The notes below the pieces were generated by a model. The model saw nothing but the letters and a program-made list of their open reading frames with translations. It was not told where the DNA came from and ran no database searches. The translations under genes and the position numbers were made by a program. From Microvirga terrae (GTDB lineage Bacteria; Pseudomonadota; Alphaproteobacteria; Rhizobiales; Beijerinckiaceae): 64,000 bases of DNA. Of this stretch, positions 34,870 through 43,638 are shown in pieces (the stretch's first letter is position 1; each line of letters starts with the position of its first letter). The stretch covers positions 4,822,001 to 4,886,000 of the forward strand of contig NZ_CP102845.1 in NCBI RefSeq assembly GCF_013307435.2, given 5' to 3'.

Positions 34870-35379
34870 ATGATTAGACATGTGGTTATCGACGTCGAAA
34901 CAGCACAATCTTACGATCATGTCATCGAAATCGCCGCTGTTGAAGTCATCGGCGGGGCTATCTCCCCGCGCTCGTTCGTCCGACGGGTCAAGCCCCGGTC
35001 ATCCATGAGCCCCTTCTGCTACGCAGTGCATCGCATTTCATTGGCTGACTTGGAGGATGAGCCGTACTTTGAGCATGTGATTCACGACCTGATCGACTTC
35101 GTCGGCGCTGATACAATCATCGCCCACAACTATGCCTACGAGTACAACACCCTCAAACGGGAGTTCGAGCGCACAGGACAGCCGATCTATCCACGAGAGC
35201 GCTTTTATTGCACCATGGCTCTGGCCAAGCGATCCGGGCTTCCTGGCAAGCTCCGTCAGGCTTGCTCGCAGGCCGGCATCAGCATTGCTCACCTGCGTGC
35301 CGAGCACGATGCTTTGAACGATGCGCTGTTGGCAGCCCATCTGTTTCAGAAGCTCGGTCTCCCCGAGAACAAGAGTTAG
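34870..35379 (+). CDS. DEDDh 3'-5' exonuclease-like protein
   Basis: The 169-residue protein has the exonuclease I motif VVIDVETA near the N-terminus (Asp and Glu), motif II region TIIAHNYAYEYNTLKREF and motif III EHDALNDALLAAHLF (His and Asp). In motif II the usual Asp of AHNAxFD is Glu (AYEY), which may change metal binding. It may trim or proof-read DNA or RNA ends. The ATG at 34870 is preferred; TTG 34858 is in frame. It is divergent from recA and its stop overlaps the next gene's stop by 4 bases. Confidence 0.75.
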   Translation: MIRHVVIDVETAQSYDHVIEIAAVEVIGGAISPRSFVRRVKPRSSMSPFCYAVHRISLADLEDEPYFEHVIHDLIDFVGADTIIAHNYAYEYNTLKREFERTGQPIYPRERFYCTMALAKRSGLPGKLRQACSQAGISIAHLRAEHDALNDALLAAHLFQKLGLPENKS

Positions 35380-35744
35380 CTTCGCCTCAAGAACTCCAAG
35401 CCTGGTGGTAGGTCGTGCTCCTGTCGCGCTGGCCTCATGGCTTTGATGGAGGAACTTGGTCTGGCTGGCACTTCATCAGTGATCCAGGCTGACCTCCCAT
35501 CAGGCGTCTTCAACGGACACCCAGATTCAATATGGGTCATTGCGTCCTGCAGCCATTCGGCTTGCTGTGCGGCAGAGAACTGCGACAGGTAGCGCCGATC
35601 CCGCTCGTGAAAGGCAACCTCCAAGTTGCCGTTCTCCCTGTCGCTGACCTGGATCATTATTTGATCCAACAGCCTTTCCTCGAGGAGGTACCCATGCAGC
35701 TGGGCGGTTGTGATAGGACCGGTGACCGTGACCAACCGCTTCAT
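35376..35744 (-). CDS. Hypothetical protein, 122 residues
   Basis: Protein-like sequence with MKRLVTVTGPITTAQLHGYL, QIMIQVSDRENGNLEVAFHE and QQAEWLQDAMTHIESG blocks and a Pro/Arg-rich tail. The ATG at 35744 has AAAGG 8 nt upstream; another in-frame ATG lies at 35762. It overlaps the end of the CYTH reading frame by about 220 nt on the same strand in another frame. No family recognised. Confidence 0.55.
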   Translation of the reverse strand: MKRLVTVTGPITTAQLHGYLLEERLLDQIMIQVSDRENGNLEVAFHERDRRYLSQFSAAQQAEWLQDAMTHIESGCPLKTPDGRSAWITDEVPARPSSSIKAMRPARQEHDLPPGLEFLRRS

Positions 35745-36342
35745 GCCATCGCCTTTCTGCAAGGTTCAGGCGAGTGTAGGCAGGACCCGCGATCGAATGA
35801 TATGAGACTTTGCGAACATCCTTAACTGCCTGGGCGATAAAACGGGATACAGGGCCGATCTCAGGAACCTGATCGAGGCCTCTCAGAGCGATGGCCTGGT
35901 TGGTATAGCGAGGATCCGCCGTCACCTCAGGCCCGAACCACTCTAGAGGACGGAAGCCCCTCGCCTCCTCGACGCCGTCAAACTCCACGGTGACGAGGTG
36001 CAGGACGCGAGGCCGGCTAAGCTCGTCAACAAGAGCATGACCGTCGCCGATTGGCAGAGCTGTCCGGGTATAGTCGACCTCGCCGGCGCAGACATCGAGA
36101 AGCACATGGGCATGGGATACCGGAATTTCCGTCTGATCCTCAACCTCGCTGACCGGGCCGCCCGTCTTGAGGATCAGCAGGCCTCTTTCCTCTTCGAGGC
36201 GGACCCAGGACGACCGATCCCGCTGCTCGGGGAAGAAGCCCTCAAGGTGGTGCAGCCCGCCCCTCTCGCGCTGGATCAGGCGGGCGAATGACGGGGTGGG
36301 GAGAAAACGGCGGCGAATGGTCTTGGAACCCAGTGAATGCAA
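35527..36342 (-). CDS. CYTH-domain protein, possibly degraded at both ends
   Basis: Residues ~10-180 match CYTH domains: FLPTPSFARLIQRERGGLHH, SSWVRLEEERGLLILKTGG, AGEVDYTRTALPIGDGH, VTVEFDGVEEARGFRPLEWF and GPEVTADPRYTNQAIAL. CYTH enzymes hydrolyse triphosphates or make cAMP. The N-terminal ExExK signature is missing: it starts at a TTG with KTIRRRFLP, where EIERRFLP is expected, so the start may be lost. After about 35770 the frame runs ~80 codons across the start of another gene with Arg-rich composition, so the real stop may also be lost. Confidence 0.6.
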   Translation of the reverse strand: MHSLGSKTIRRRFLPTPSFARLIQRERGGLHHLEGFFPEQRDRSSWVRLEEERGLLILKTGGPVSEVEDQTEIPVSHAHVLLDVCAGEVDYTRTALPIGDGHALVDELSRPRVLHLVTVEFDGVEEARGFRPLEWFGPEVTADPRYTNQAIALRGLDQVPEIGPVSRFIAQAVKDVRKVSYHSIAGPAYTRLNLAERRWHEAVGHGHRSYHNRPAAWVPPRGKAVGSNNDPGQRQGERQLGGCLSRAGSALPVAVLCRTASRMAAGRNDPY

Positions 36343-37219
36343 GGGATCGAGGAACTTCTTACTCGTATATGGCGGACGATGCGGGAGGCAATCTTGAACC
36401 GCGCACTATGGTTTCCGCTCAGCCGCCGGCCTTTGCCCCTCAAGTTCTCGATGATGGGCCGCTCGGACCAGGTAAGCCGATTTCAAAGAAATCGTTGCCC
36501 TGCTCAGTTTGCCGAGCTTTGGATTCAACACTTGATCACGGAGTGAGATGTGGTCGATCTGAATTAGCCTGTGCGGAGATACAACGACACCTTGGCCGAG
36601 ATGCTGTCTTGAAGCCTCGATCAAGGCGTTGTTGGTCCAAGGGAGAGAAACGGCACGATGAAGATATGCTTCCCGCCGATGACAGCAAGGCGCTCACAAA
36701 CGACAACGCCCTGACAGAATTAGCCGTGCGGAGCTCACTGTCAGGGCGCTTTTGTGATGCCGGTTGCAACATCACGCCACCACAATGCGCCATGAACGCT
36801 GGAAGTGCAACTGAACCCTGTGCACAAGTACGAAGCGCCCCGGCGAGGGGCTGAGCACCAGACCTCTCACCAGAGCGCGTGCGATGTGTTCCGGCATCGC
36901 ATGATCCATATAGATTCGCGCACGACGAGCCGCTGTGTGACGACGCACACCATCGGTTCGGAACACGATGATGCGGCGCGGTCCTGACGAACCTCGAGGT
37001 GATGCGCTTCCACGAAACGAAGGCGTCCGATGATCGGCAGATCGAGGCTGGCGATCTGGCCGAGCGCTTCAGGCCTCTGTCGCAGGCCGAGTACCACCTT
37101 GAAACTGCGCTTTCGAGGCGGGCGCCCTGGATCGAGGGGCGACTTGCGGCTTGGTTGCAGGGCCCCGCATACCGGCTGCATTTTCCTGCTTTGCTTTCGT
37201 GCTGCCACCGGAGACGCAA
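36343..37219. other. Gene-poor stretch with one strong hairpin
   Basis: About 880 bases with only shadow-like ORFs. A minus-strand frame at 36867-37208 has some protein-like blocks (ALGQIASLDLPIIGRLRFVE) but no ribosome-binding site or family. The hairpin at 36707-36753 is the only clear signal. Confidence 0.4.
36707..36753 (+). terminator. Terminator-like hairpin
   Basis: CGCCCTGACAG (36707-36717) pairs perfectly with CTGTCAGGGCG (36738-36748) over a 20-nt loop and is followed by CTTTTG. No gene is apparent just upstream on the + strand, so it may be left from a lost gene. Confidence 0.55.
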
Positions 37220-37561
37220 TCAGATGTCGGTTCGGATGGCCAATCTATCATCCTTCGGACTTTCCGGGCGTCCCGAGAGAATGAGCTTGGTAAGAACCTC
37301 GTAAACGGATTGCGGGTCGCACTCATGCGTCCGAGCCGCGCATTGCTCGAAGAAGCTGACGTACTCGTCACACTGGCGTGACCGTTGTGTCTTTGGGGTC
37401 ACGGCACACTGTGTGTATGCCTGCCGCACAGTCGGTGGAGGATCGAACGCCTCGAACACCTGCTGGGCTGGAGAGCGGGTGATTGTCTCGTGGGCAACGA
37501 TCAATGTGGCAGGGCCCAGGAGGACGGCGAGAGCGATGAAGCCGGGATGTATCTTCCGCAT
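37220..37561 (-). CDS. Small exported or membrane-anchored protein, 113 residues
   Basis: The ATG at 37561 has GAGGT 7 nt upstream. An N-terminal hydrophobic segment (HPGFIALAVLLGPATLIVA) may be a signal peptide or anchor. The rest has four cysteines (YTQCAV, RQCDEY, EQCAARTHECD), which suggests disulfides outside the cytoplasm. Family unknown. Confidence 0.6.
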   Translation of the reverse strand: MRKIHPGFIALAVLLGPATLIVAHETITRSPAQQVFEAFDPPPTVRQAYTQCAVTPKTQRSRQCDEYVSFFEQCAARTHECDPQSVYEVLTKLILSGRPESPKDDRLAIRTDI

Positions 37562-37673
37562 CGGCTTACCTCGGACCTTTATGGTTAAGACGAAGTTAAC
37601 CCATAACGCCCGAGATGGAGTCACATAACAGCTGATCGTACGTCACGACGCTGATCCTAAGGAAGCTAAAGAG

Positions 37674-37943
37674 ATGGCAAAGCGCCCCGAGCAAGAGGAC
37701 GAACAACCCGGAATGAACGAGACAGCCAGTACGCCCCAGTTGGATCGCTTGGAGAAGCTGGCCAACGCGGCGGCCAATGCTGCGCAGGCGAAGCAGTGGC
37801 GCGCCCGCAAGAATGGCATCAGTCAACAAGAGGAGCCGTCGGAAGTCCGCAACCTCAGCCATGACGCAGAAGCCAAAGCTCGGGCGGAGGAAGCGATGCG
37901 GCAGATGATGGCCAAGCCACAAGGCAAACGGCGTGGGTGGTGA
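37674..37943 (+). CDS. Small charged protein, 89 residues
   Basis: The product is highly charged, Ala/Gln/Glu/Lys-rich and probably helical (LDRLEKLANAAANAAQAKQW, DAEAKARAEEAMRQMM). A purine-rich AAGGAAGCTAAAGAG run precedes the ATG at 37674. It is divergent from the exported 113-residue protein. No family recognised. Confidence 0.55.
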   Translation: MAKRPEQEDEQPGMNETASTPQLDRLEKLANAAANAAQAKQWRARKNGISQQEEPSEVRNLSHDAEAKARAEEAMRQMMAKPQGKRRGW

Positions 37944-38086
37944 CGATCGGGCACGTCATGTGAACCCACCACCCTGAGATCTGCATTGCCAGAGTGGAAT
38001 TAAGGAAGTGTTCAGCTCTTGCTGGCCATGGTCCCGCCCCCTTTGCCTCTGCAGATGGCAGTGAGGCGTCCTTGAGGAGTTTCACC

Positions 38087-38359
38087 ATGACCGAAGCCAA
38101 AGCAGCCAAGAAGCCGAACCCTGCCCTGGCGAAACCGCTCCAGCCTTCGAGCGAACTCGCGGCCGTTGTCGGATCGGCACCGCTCCCGCGGACGGAGGTG
38201 GTGAGCAAGGTCTGGGAGTACATCAAGGCCAACAATCTGCAGAATCCCGCGAACAAGCGCGAGATCTTGGCCGATGACAAGCTTCGGGCTGTCTTCGGCG
38301 GCAAGGACATGGTCAGCATGTTCGAGATGAACAAGCATTTCGCTCAGCATCTCTCCTGA
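38087..38359 (+). CDS. SWIB/MDM2 domain protein
   Basis: The 90-residue protein is nearly all SWIB domain: LAKPLQPSSELAAVVGSAPL, PRTEVVSKVWEYIKANNLQN, KREILADDKLRAVFGG and MVSMFEMNKHFAQHL. Stand-alone SWIB proteins are widespread in alphaproteobacteria and may act on chromatin or DNA supercoiling. The ATG at 38087 has GAGGAG about 8 nt upstream; the ORF open to 37994 adds an unlikely N-terminus. Confidence 0.9.
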   Translation: MTEAKAAKKPNPALAKPLQPSSELAAVVGSAPLPRTEVVSKVWEYIKANNLQNPANKREILADDKLRAVFGGKDMVSMFEMNKHFAQHLS

Positions 38360-39210
38360 TCAGACAGATCGATGCAGGCCAGGGTTCGTGCCCGAGCATG
38401 AGTTTTCAAGCTGGGTCGTTCAATGGACAGATGCCGGGCGCGATGCGTATCAGCCCGAACGATCTCCCCAGGTTGCGTGGCAAATTCGGAACGGGGCAAA
38501 AGAGGAGATAGAGTTCTGTGAAGCGATCATAAGGTGAGCAGCTCACACTGCTCCGCAATTGAACTGCTCCAGCAGGAGCGGCGCATAGCGGACTGTCCGG
38601 CAGTGGATCGTAGCATGGTCGGCGGTGATGCCGCGCCCGGCCATCATCTCCTCAAGATCACGCAGGCTCAGCTGCAAGCCAAGTGCCACCTGACACAGAG
38701 CAGGATGGCTGAGCGATCAAAATGCCTGCCCTTGAACACGCTACACTCCATCCCTGAGCCCAGGGAGGATTAACTGAAACTCTGAAACAAACTCTTGCGA
38801 CAATTCCCTTAATAGTAAGTGGGTCAGAGTGACCCTCGAGAGGCTTATGGGGGTGCGATGATTGGTCAGCAGCGGCAACGCTGACGGAGTTTTGGTCTGA
38901 CGTGGCTCCTTTCCCCTTCTTTATTGGGAGCATCCAAAAGGATCATCCTTCCGAATTGCCAATAAAACGTTCCCTGACGCCACAATTCGGTTCCAATACC
39001 GGACATATCACGAGTGCAGATGGCTCATTAGCTAGCAGAGCGCAACTCTGCTTACCGCGGATCTCTCGGGGGCTCCAACGGCAACCTCCCGGGGATTATC
39101 CTCGAAACTAGGTCTCGGAGCATGGCACCCCACGAGAACAGGTTGGCACAAGACCATGCCGCGGAAGCCTGCGCACGCCCGTGTGACCACAGCGGCTTTC
39201 TGGAGTAGCC
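38360..39210. other. Intergenic region holding the IS6 remnant
   Basis: About 850 bases between the SWIB gene and the first glycine-rich gene. Apart from the IS6 remnant no gene is seen. The last ~400 bases carry no structure I recognise and probably include the promoter of the glycine-rich gene. Confidence 0.5.
38541..38809 (-). mobile_element. IS6-family remnant (5' part of transposase, frameshifted)
   Basis: On the minus strand, VFKGRHFDRSAILLCVRWHL starts the IS6 transposase; the frame then breaks and LRDLEEMMAGRGITADHATI continues in another frame. The outer end, TCGCAAGAGTTTGTTTCAGAG near 38790-38809, resembles the end of the other IS6 remnant at 51541. The DDE part is missing. Confidence 0.65.
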
Positions 39211-40251
39211 ATGCTTCGGGTGTCACTCATTTCCATCATCACCATTTCATTCCTGGCAACGCAGCCCGGCTTCGCCAAGGGTGGAGACGGAGAAGGTAGC
39301 AGGGGCGACAGTTCTGGAGCCGGAGGACACGGCAATGATCATGGGGGCGGCGGGAAAGCGGGAGATGGTGGCGGGAGTGGAGGCGGCCGAGGCAACGGAA
39401 ATAGCGGTGGCGGCAGCCAGGGCAGCGTGAGTAGCGGCGGCAGCACCGGGAGCAGCGGCGGCGGTGGACAAGCCAACGGAAATGGCGTGGGCAAAGGTGG
39501 TGGGAACAGCGGAGGCGGCGGGAGTCTTGGTTCCGGGAACAGTGGCAGCGCCAGCCAAAGAAGTGGAGGCACCGGCGACAGTCCCTCAGGTGGCGGCAAA
39601 GGTGGCGGGAGCATTGGTGGACCTAACAATCAAAGTGCCGGGAACCGTGACGGTTCCCGCCACGGCGGTGCGGGAGGAGGCAGTGTTGACCCCAGAGGCG
39701 CCGCAAGCGGTGGAGGCATAACCAGTCAGACTAGCAGTAACAGTGGGGGTAAAACCGGAAACACGCCGGCTTCAGCATCCCCGCCAGCAGCACCAGCTAC
39801 GACAAGCACTACGAGTTTACGCGCGACCCAGGCCGCCGCAGGTCTGCACCCGACCGCAAATGCGACAAGTCTGCCAGCTGCGCCAACTTCGACCGCACTG
39901 CAGGTCAAGGGAACTAGCGCCGGATTAGCTCTGCCGCTCTCCCTTCTACCCCGGCTTGAAGCGTCAGGCTCAGCGACTGCAGACTTCCAAGAGCCACTTG
40001 CTCAGCGACCCAGCGTTCCAGGTCAGATTGTACAAGCCTGTCGCGCCTCCATTGTTACGGCAGCGCTTCCTTACGGGGCTGTGCAGGTAGACACAGCCAG
40101 CGTTGGGCGGGTGAGCCGCACTTCAGACGGTGGGCTCATGGCTCCGATGGCGGTGAGAGTCGTGTACGCCCGGGCGAATGCACGCCAGGTCCGCCAGTCC
40201 GGCATTATGTGCCTGCTCAACGTATCCGGCGCAGTGACGGCACTCCGCTGA
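39211..40251 (+). CDS. Exported glycine-rich protein with novel two-Cys C-terminal domain (paralogue A)
   Basis: The 346-residue protein has a signal peptide (MLRVSLISIITISFLATQPG, cleavage near GFA-KG), then ~170 residues almost only Gly, Ser, Asn and Lys, a Thr/Ala/Pro-rich spacer, and a compact ~76-residue C-terminal domain (nt about 40021-40248). That domain has QACRASIVTAALPYGAVQVD, ASVGRVSRTSDGGLMAP, QVRQSGIMCLL and GAVTAL and is shared with the next gene. GGAG lies 5 nt before the ATG. Looks like a secreted or surface protein; function unknown. Confidence 0.7.
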   Translation: MLRVSLISIITISFLATQPGFAKGGDGEGSRGDSSGAGGHGNDHGGGGKAGDGGGSGGGRGNGNSGGGSQGSVSSGGSTGSSGGGGQANGNGVGKGGGNSGGGGSLGSGNSGSASQRSGGTGDSPSGGGKGGGSIGGPNNQSAGNRDGSRHGGAGGGSVDPRGAASGGGITSQTSSNSGGKTGNTPASASPPAAPATTSTTSLRATQAAAGLHPTANATSLPAAPTSTALQVKGTSAGLALPLSLLPRLEASGSATADFQEPLAQRPSVPGQIVQACRASIVTAALPYGAVQVDTASVGRVSRTSDGGLMAPMAVRVVYARANARQVRQSGIMCLLNVSGAVTALR

Positions 40252-40547
40252 TTGCGGGTTTGTCGCAACAATGAGCCAACTCGACAGAAACCGATGCGAA
40301 ACTCTGCAACAACCTCATTTACCTGTCTGAGCCCCCGCCAAGTGCAAGAGGTTCTCCGACTCTAGGTGGGCTCTATGTCCGCTATGAGCATCTTTCTTGG
40401 CCAACTTAGGAGCAGACCCGTTCGCACATGGTCGGCCCCTACCCGCAGTGGGTACTCTACATCGCCTTATGCCCGCCTTGCTCACGCTCGTTTGGTCAAT
40501 AGTCTGAAGATCCGAACGTACTTCGTCGTGCCTGCAGGAGCGTGACA
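40252..40547. other. Intergenic between the two glycine-rich paralogues
   Basis: About 300 bases, no gene and no clear terminator seen. It probably carries a separate promoter for the second gene. Confidence 0.4.
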
Positions 40548-41648
40548 GTGGCGGGTAGTCTCGCGATCGACCGAGCTCAACCAGTTTTGGGTGCAAAGTT
40601 CTCCCTTATGGCTCTGTTCCTATCAGTCTTTACGGTTGCGCAGGTCCGGGCGGGGGCTGCGTTCGATGTTGGAGTGAGCGCAGGTGCAGTCGGTCTAGGC
40701 GCGGGAGCGAGCGCCAGCATTGGATCCGACGGGCTCAGTGCGGGAGCAGGGCTCGGCAGCGGCGGCAATCAGGCCTCCGCGAGCGGCAGCCTTGGTCGCA
40801 GTGGTACTGGAGGTGAAGTTGATACAGCCGCAGGAGGAGGCTCGGCTAGTGTAAGTGCTGGGTCTAATGGGCTCAGTGCAGGCGGAGGTGCTAGTGCTGG
40901 ACGAAGCGGCGCTTCGGTTGGCGCCGCCGTCGGCTCGAATGGGATAAGTGGCGCACTGGGAGTCGATAGTAGCTCGACAGGGGTGGCCGCCAATGCAGGT
41001 ATCGGGACAAATAGCGTTAGCGCGAGGGGAAGCGCGAGCGGTGCAGTCAACGCAGGTGGGTCGCTCGGCTCCAGTCGCGGAGCGGGACATAGCCCAGCCG
41101 GGAACGGAACACTCACTGGCGGCAATATGAATTCTGCAGGTCTGGCAACCAATGGGAGCGCAATTTCTGCAACAGGCTTCGACGGGACAGGTACATCGGC
41201 CTCAAGAGGCGGGACCAATCTCGATCAGCATGCTCCGTCCGCGGCACCGAATCCGGGGCTTCTTGCCAGTATTGCTCCCACCGCTCCTCCAATATCCTCC
41301 TTGAGTGGGACCGCCATCCCAAGATCCTTGTTGCCGGTTCAAAACGGCGGAGGGGACGGGGGATGGTTTCGCAGCATATACCTGCTCAAGCCTCTGCGAC
41401 CTAAGCCCGGTACGTCGCTGAGCGTCGTTCAATCCTGCCGAGACGCACTTGTCTCAGGCGCCGTTCGCTACGGAGCGCTGCATGTTGATGTCGCCAGCGC
41501 GGGACGTGTTTCCCACCTCAAAGATGGCAGCCTGTCAGCTCCCGTCGAGGCGAGAATCCTGTTCCAGCGAGGTAGCCTCGTGCAGATCCGGCAAGCCAGG
41601 GTCACCTGCCGCATGGATCAAGCAGGCCGCGTCACCGCGATGTTCTAA
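40548..41648 (+). CDS. Exported glycine-rich protein with novel two-Cys C-terminal domain (paralogue B)
   Basis: About 366 residues. A hydrophobic segment (FSLMALFLSVFTVAQVRAGA) acts as signal peptide, followed by ~230 residues of Gly/Ala/Ser repeats of the type GxSAGxGASAGxSGASVG, then a C-terminal domain (nt about 41415-41645) with SVVQSCRDALVSGAVRYGAL, ASAGRVSHLKDGSLSAP, QIRQARVTCRM and GRVTAM, clearly related to that of the gene before. GTG 40548 is chosen with AGGAG 7 nt upstream; GTG 40542 is also in frame. The two repeat regions differ while the end domain is kept. Confidence 0.7.
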   Translation: MAGSLAIDRAQPVLGAKFSLMALFLSVFTVAQVRAGAAFDVGVSAGAVGLGAGASASIGSDGLSAGAGLGSGGNQASASGSLGRSGTGGEVDTAAGGGSASVSAGSNGLSAGGGASAGRSGASVGAAVGSNGISGALGVDSSSTGVAANAGIGTNSVSARGSASGAVNAGGSLGSSRGAGHSPAGNGTLTGGNMNSAGLATNGSAISATGFDGTGTSASRGGTNLDQHAPSAAPNPGLLASIAPTAPPISSLSGTAIPRSLLPVQNGGGDGGWFRSIYLLKPLRPKPGTSLSVVQSCRDALVSGAVRYGALHVDVASAGRVSHLKDGSLSAPVEARILFQRGSLVQIRQARVTCRMDQAGRVTAMF

Positions 41649-41883
41649 GCCTTAGCCCACGACAACGTCACGGCCAATGGAGGAAAGCAATTTTGAGAAA
41701 GTACTGCAGACTTCCCCTTCAAGCAGGGCGTGACTAGACGGCTTAGAGCTACACGCAGGGCGGATCGCTGAAAGTTACATGAGGAGACTACAGGAGCCCG
41801 CTTGTTTCAAGCATGAAACTCCCCACTCGCTTCAGTGCTCTACCTGCATTTCGCCTACCAATAACCGTCCTGGGAGGAAAGTC

Positions 41884-43638
41884 ATGGTTCCACAGATCAG
41901 TTGGCTTTCAGGCACCTCAACCCGCATCCGATCCGTACCAATGGAGGAAAGCGGACGGGGCCGCCTTATACTCTCGATCGTTGCCGCAGCTATATTTGCG
42001 TGCTCCTCGCACAGTTTCGCACGTGACGAGCTGGTGGGAGCAGTTCCCCGGTTGCCTCAAAGTAGTGAGGTCTCACCACGGGACTCAGCACAATCACCAA
42101 CGAATCACGCGGAGCGGGACAATGTGGTATCCCCTCGCATCGATGCCTCGCAAAGGGATTGGCCGTCGCTCCTCCACAGCCTCTTAGCAAGCCCTGGCCG
42201 AACCGAGCTTGCTGCTGATGTTGGAAAAGCTCTGCAGCAGAATGATTTCGACGGGGCACGACAGCGGCTCATCCTTGCTGTCAACGCCGGGACACTCGCC
42301 ATACTCATCGGAGATGATATTCATAACCCGGAACTACAGAGTTTGCTGTTGGCTGTAGCGCGTGAGCAACATGACTCTCAGTTGACTGCACGGATCGAAG
42401 CCGGTGAGGTCACGTCAAATGCCATGAATGGCAAAGGCCCGAACGATATGGCTGAAAAGGAGAGGGTGCGTGCCGAGGCAGCGGTACAAGAGCTGCGCAC
42501 CGTGCGAGAGCAACTCGCAACATTGAAAGAAAAGGGGGCCAGAGCGGTAGAGCTAGAGCAATCACTGGAGCAGGAAAGAGGACGGACGGCTTCAGCCGCC
42601 CATGACCTGAACCTCATGCGAGGGCAGCTGACCGCAATGGCTCAAAACGCGATAAGCGCCTCGGACGCGCGCGACGCCTATGCCAGAGAGGCGGAGAGGA
42701 GTAAAGCTGCGCTGGTAGAACTCGCAGCCAAATTGACTGCTGCGCAAGAACAACTTGCGGCCCTTGAGGGGAGCGCCGCAGAAGTGACCGAGTTGCGGTT
42801 GGCTCTCGCGCGGGAAAGAGATGCAGCAAAGGCGTCAGCAGGCGAAATCGACTCGTTGAGGCGAGAACTGGTCTCGCGGGAGACAGATAGAGTTGGCTCA
42901 GCCGGGGCGAGAAACTCAACGCATAATGGGCACGAACCAGCAAATGTGACGCCAGAGCACTCGAGAGTCGGACAGGGTGAGCCCGCTGATCTCCGAGCGA
43001 GTGAGGCCAAGTTGCAGAATGAGCTAAATAAAGAGAGAGAGCGCAGTGCTTCGGTTGTTCAGCAGCTAAGCGCCTCTCAAAGAGAAATTTTGGCTCTGAA
43101 AGCCCAAGTTGCGGGCAGCGCTGCGATCAAGGAAGCCCTCCGTCAGGAGAAGGAGAATAGCGCTACGGTCCTCCGGGACCGAGAAGCCTTGGAGAGACAA
43201 GTGAAGGCTTTCGAGACGTACACAGCTTTCATCCCTGGTACATTGATTTTCCAGACCACACCGATCCTACTCGAGCCCGTGATCCAAACATTCCGGAGTG
43301 GCGTCCGGTCGAACAACAGAACCAGCATCGATGGCGCCAGCCTGCAACCCAGGGATCGACAGGTGCCATCACCTCTCAACGTCGAGACGGAGCGCAAACT
43401 GCCTGATGACGGAACGATGCGAATCCACCGCGATCCCCCGCAGAAAACTTCACAGAAGCCGGTTGTGCCACCCACCAGCAAACCTAAGTCGGATGACGTG
43501 GCAAGCAGAGACGCTCCCGTTAAGCTCAAGCGCGGCGCTCGCCTGCCAAGTAACCGGAACTCCGCTCCTCCTGGGCCCTTCACTCCGGATCTTCCAGTGA
43601 CTCTGCGGCCGGTCGATGGGCTGTGGGCGCTCTATTAG
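41884..43638 (+). CDS. Exported or anchored coiled-coil protein
   Basis: The 584-residue protein has GGGAGGAAAG just before the ATG at 41884. A hydrophobic segment (LILSIVAAAIFACSSHSFA, residues ~27-45) is a signal peptide or anchor with an AxA-type end. Residues ~180-450 are a long Glu/Arg/Ala-rich coiled coil (VQELRTVREQLATLKEKGAR, AELEQSLEQERG-like heptads). The C-terminus is Pro/Lys/Arg-rich. It follows the glycine-rich pair on the same strand and may be a scaffold. No family recognised. Confidence 0.65.
   Translation: MVPQISWLSGTSTRIRSVPMEESGRGRLILSIVAAAIFACSSHSFARDELVGAVPRLPQSSEVSPRDSAQSPTNHAERDNVVSPRIDASQRDWPSLLHSLLASPGRTELAADVGKALQQNDFDGARQRLILAVNAGTLAILIGDDIHNPELQSLLLAVAREQHDSQLTARIEAGEVTSNAMNGKGPNDMAEKERVRAEAAVQELRTVREQLATLKEKGARAVELEQSLEQERGRTASAAHDLNLMRGQLTAMAQNAISASDARDAYAREAERSKAALVELAAKLTAAQEQLAALEGSAAEVTELRLALARERDAAKASAGEIDSLRRELVSRETDRVGSAGARNSTHNGHEPANVTPEHSRVGQGEPADLRASEAKLQNELNKERERSASVVQQLSASQREILALKAQVAGSAAIKEALRQEKENSATVLRDREALERQVKAFETYTAFIPGTLIFQTTPILLEPVIQTFRSGVRSNNRTSIDGASLQPRDRQVPSPLNVETERKLPDDGTMRIHRDPPQKTSQKPVVPPTSKPKSDDVASRDAPVKLKRGARLPSNRNSAPPGPFTPDLPVTLRPVDGLWALY

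Noticed and set aside
36288..36854. Plus-strand ORF of 188 codons
   Set aside because: Composition is patchy, no ribosome-binding site or family, and it crosses a terminator-like hairpin.
39247..39629. Antisense Pro/Leu-rich ORFs opposite the first glycine-rich gene
   Set aside because: They are the mirror image of Gly/Ser codon repeats on the coding strand and have no start signals.
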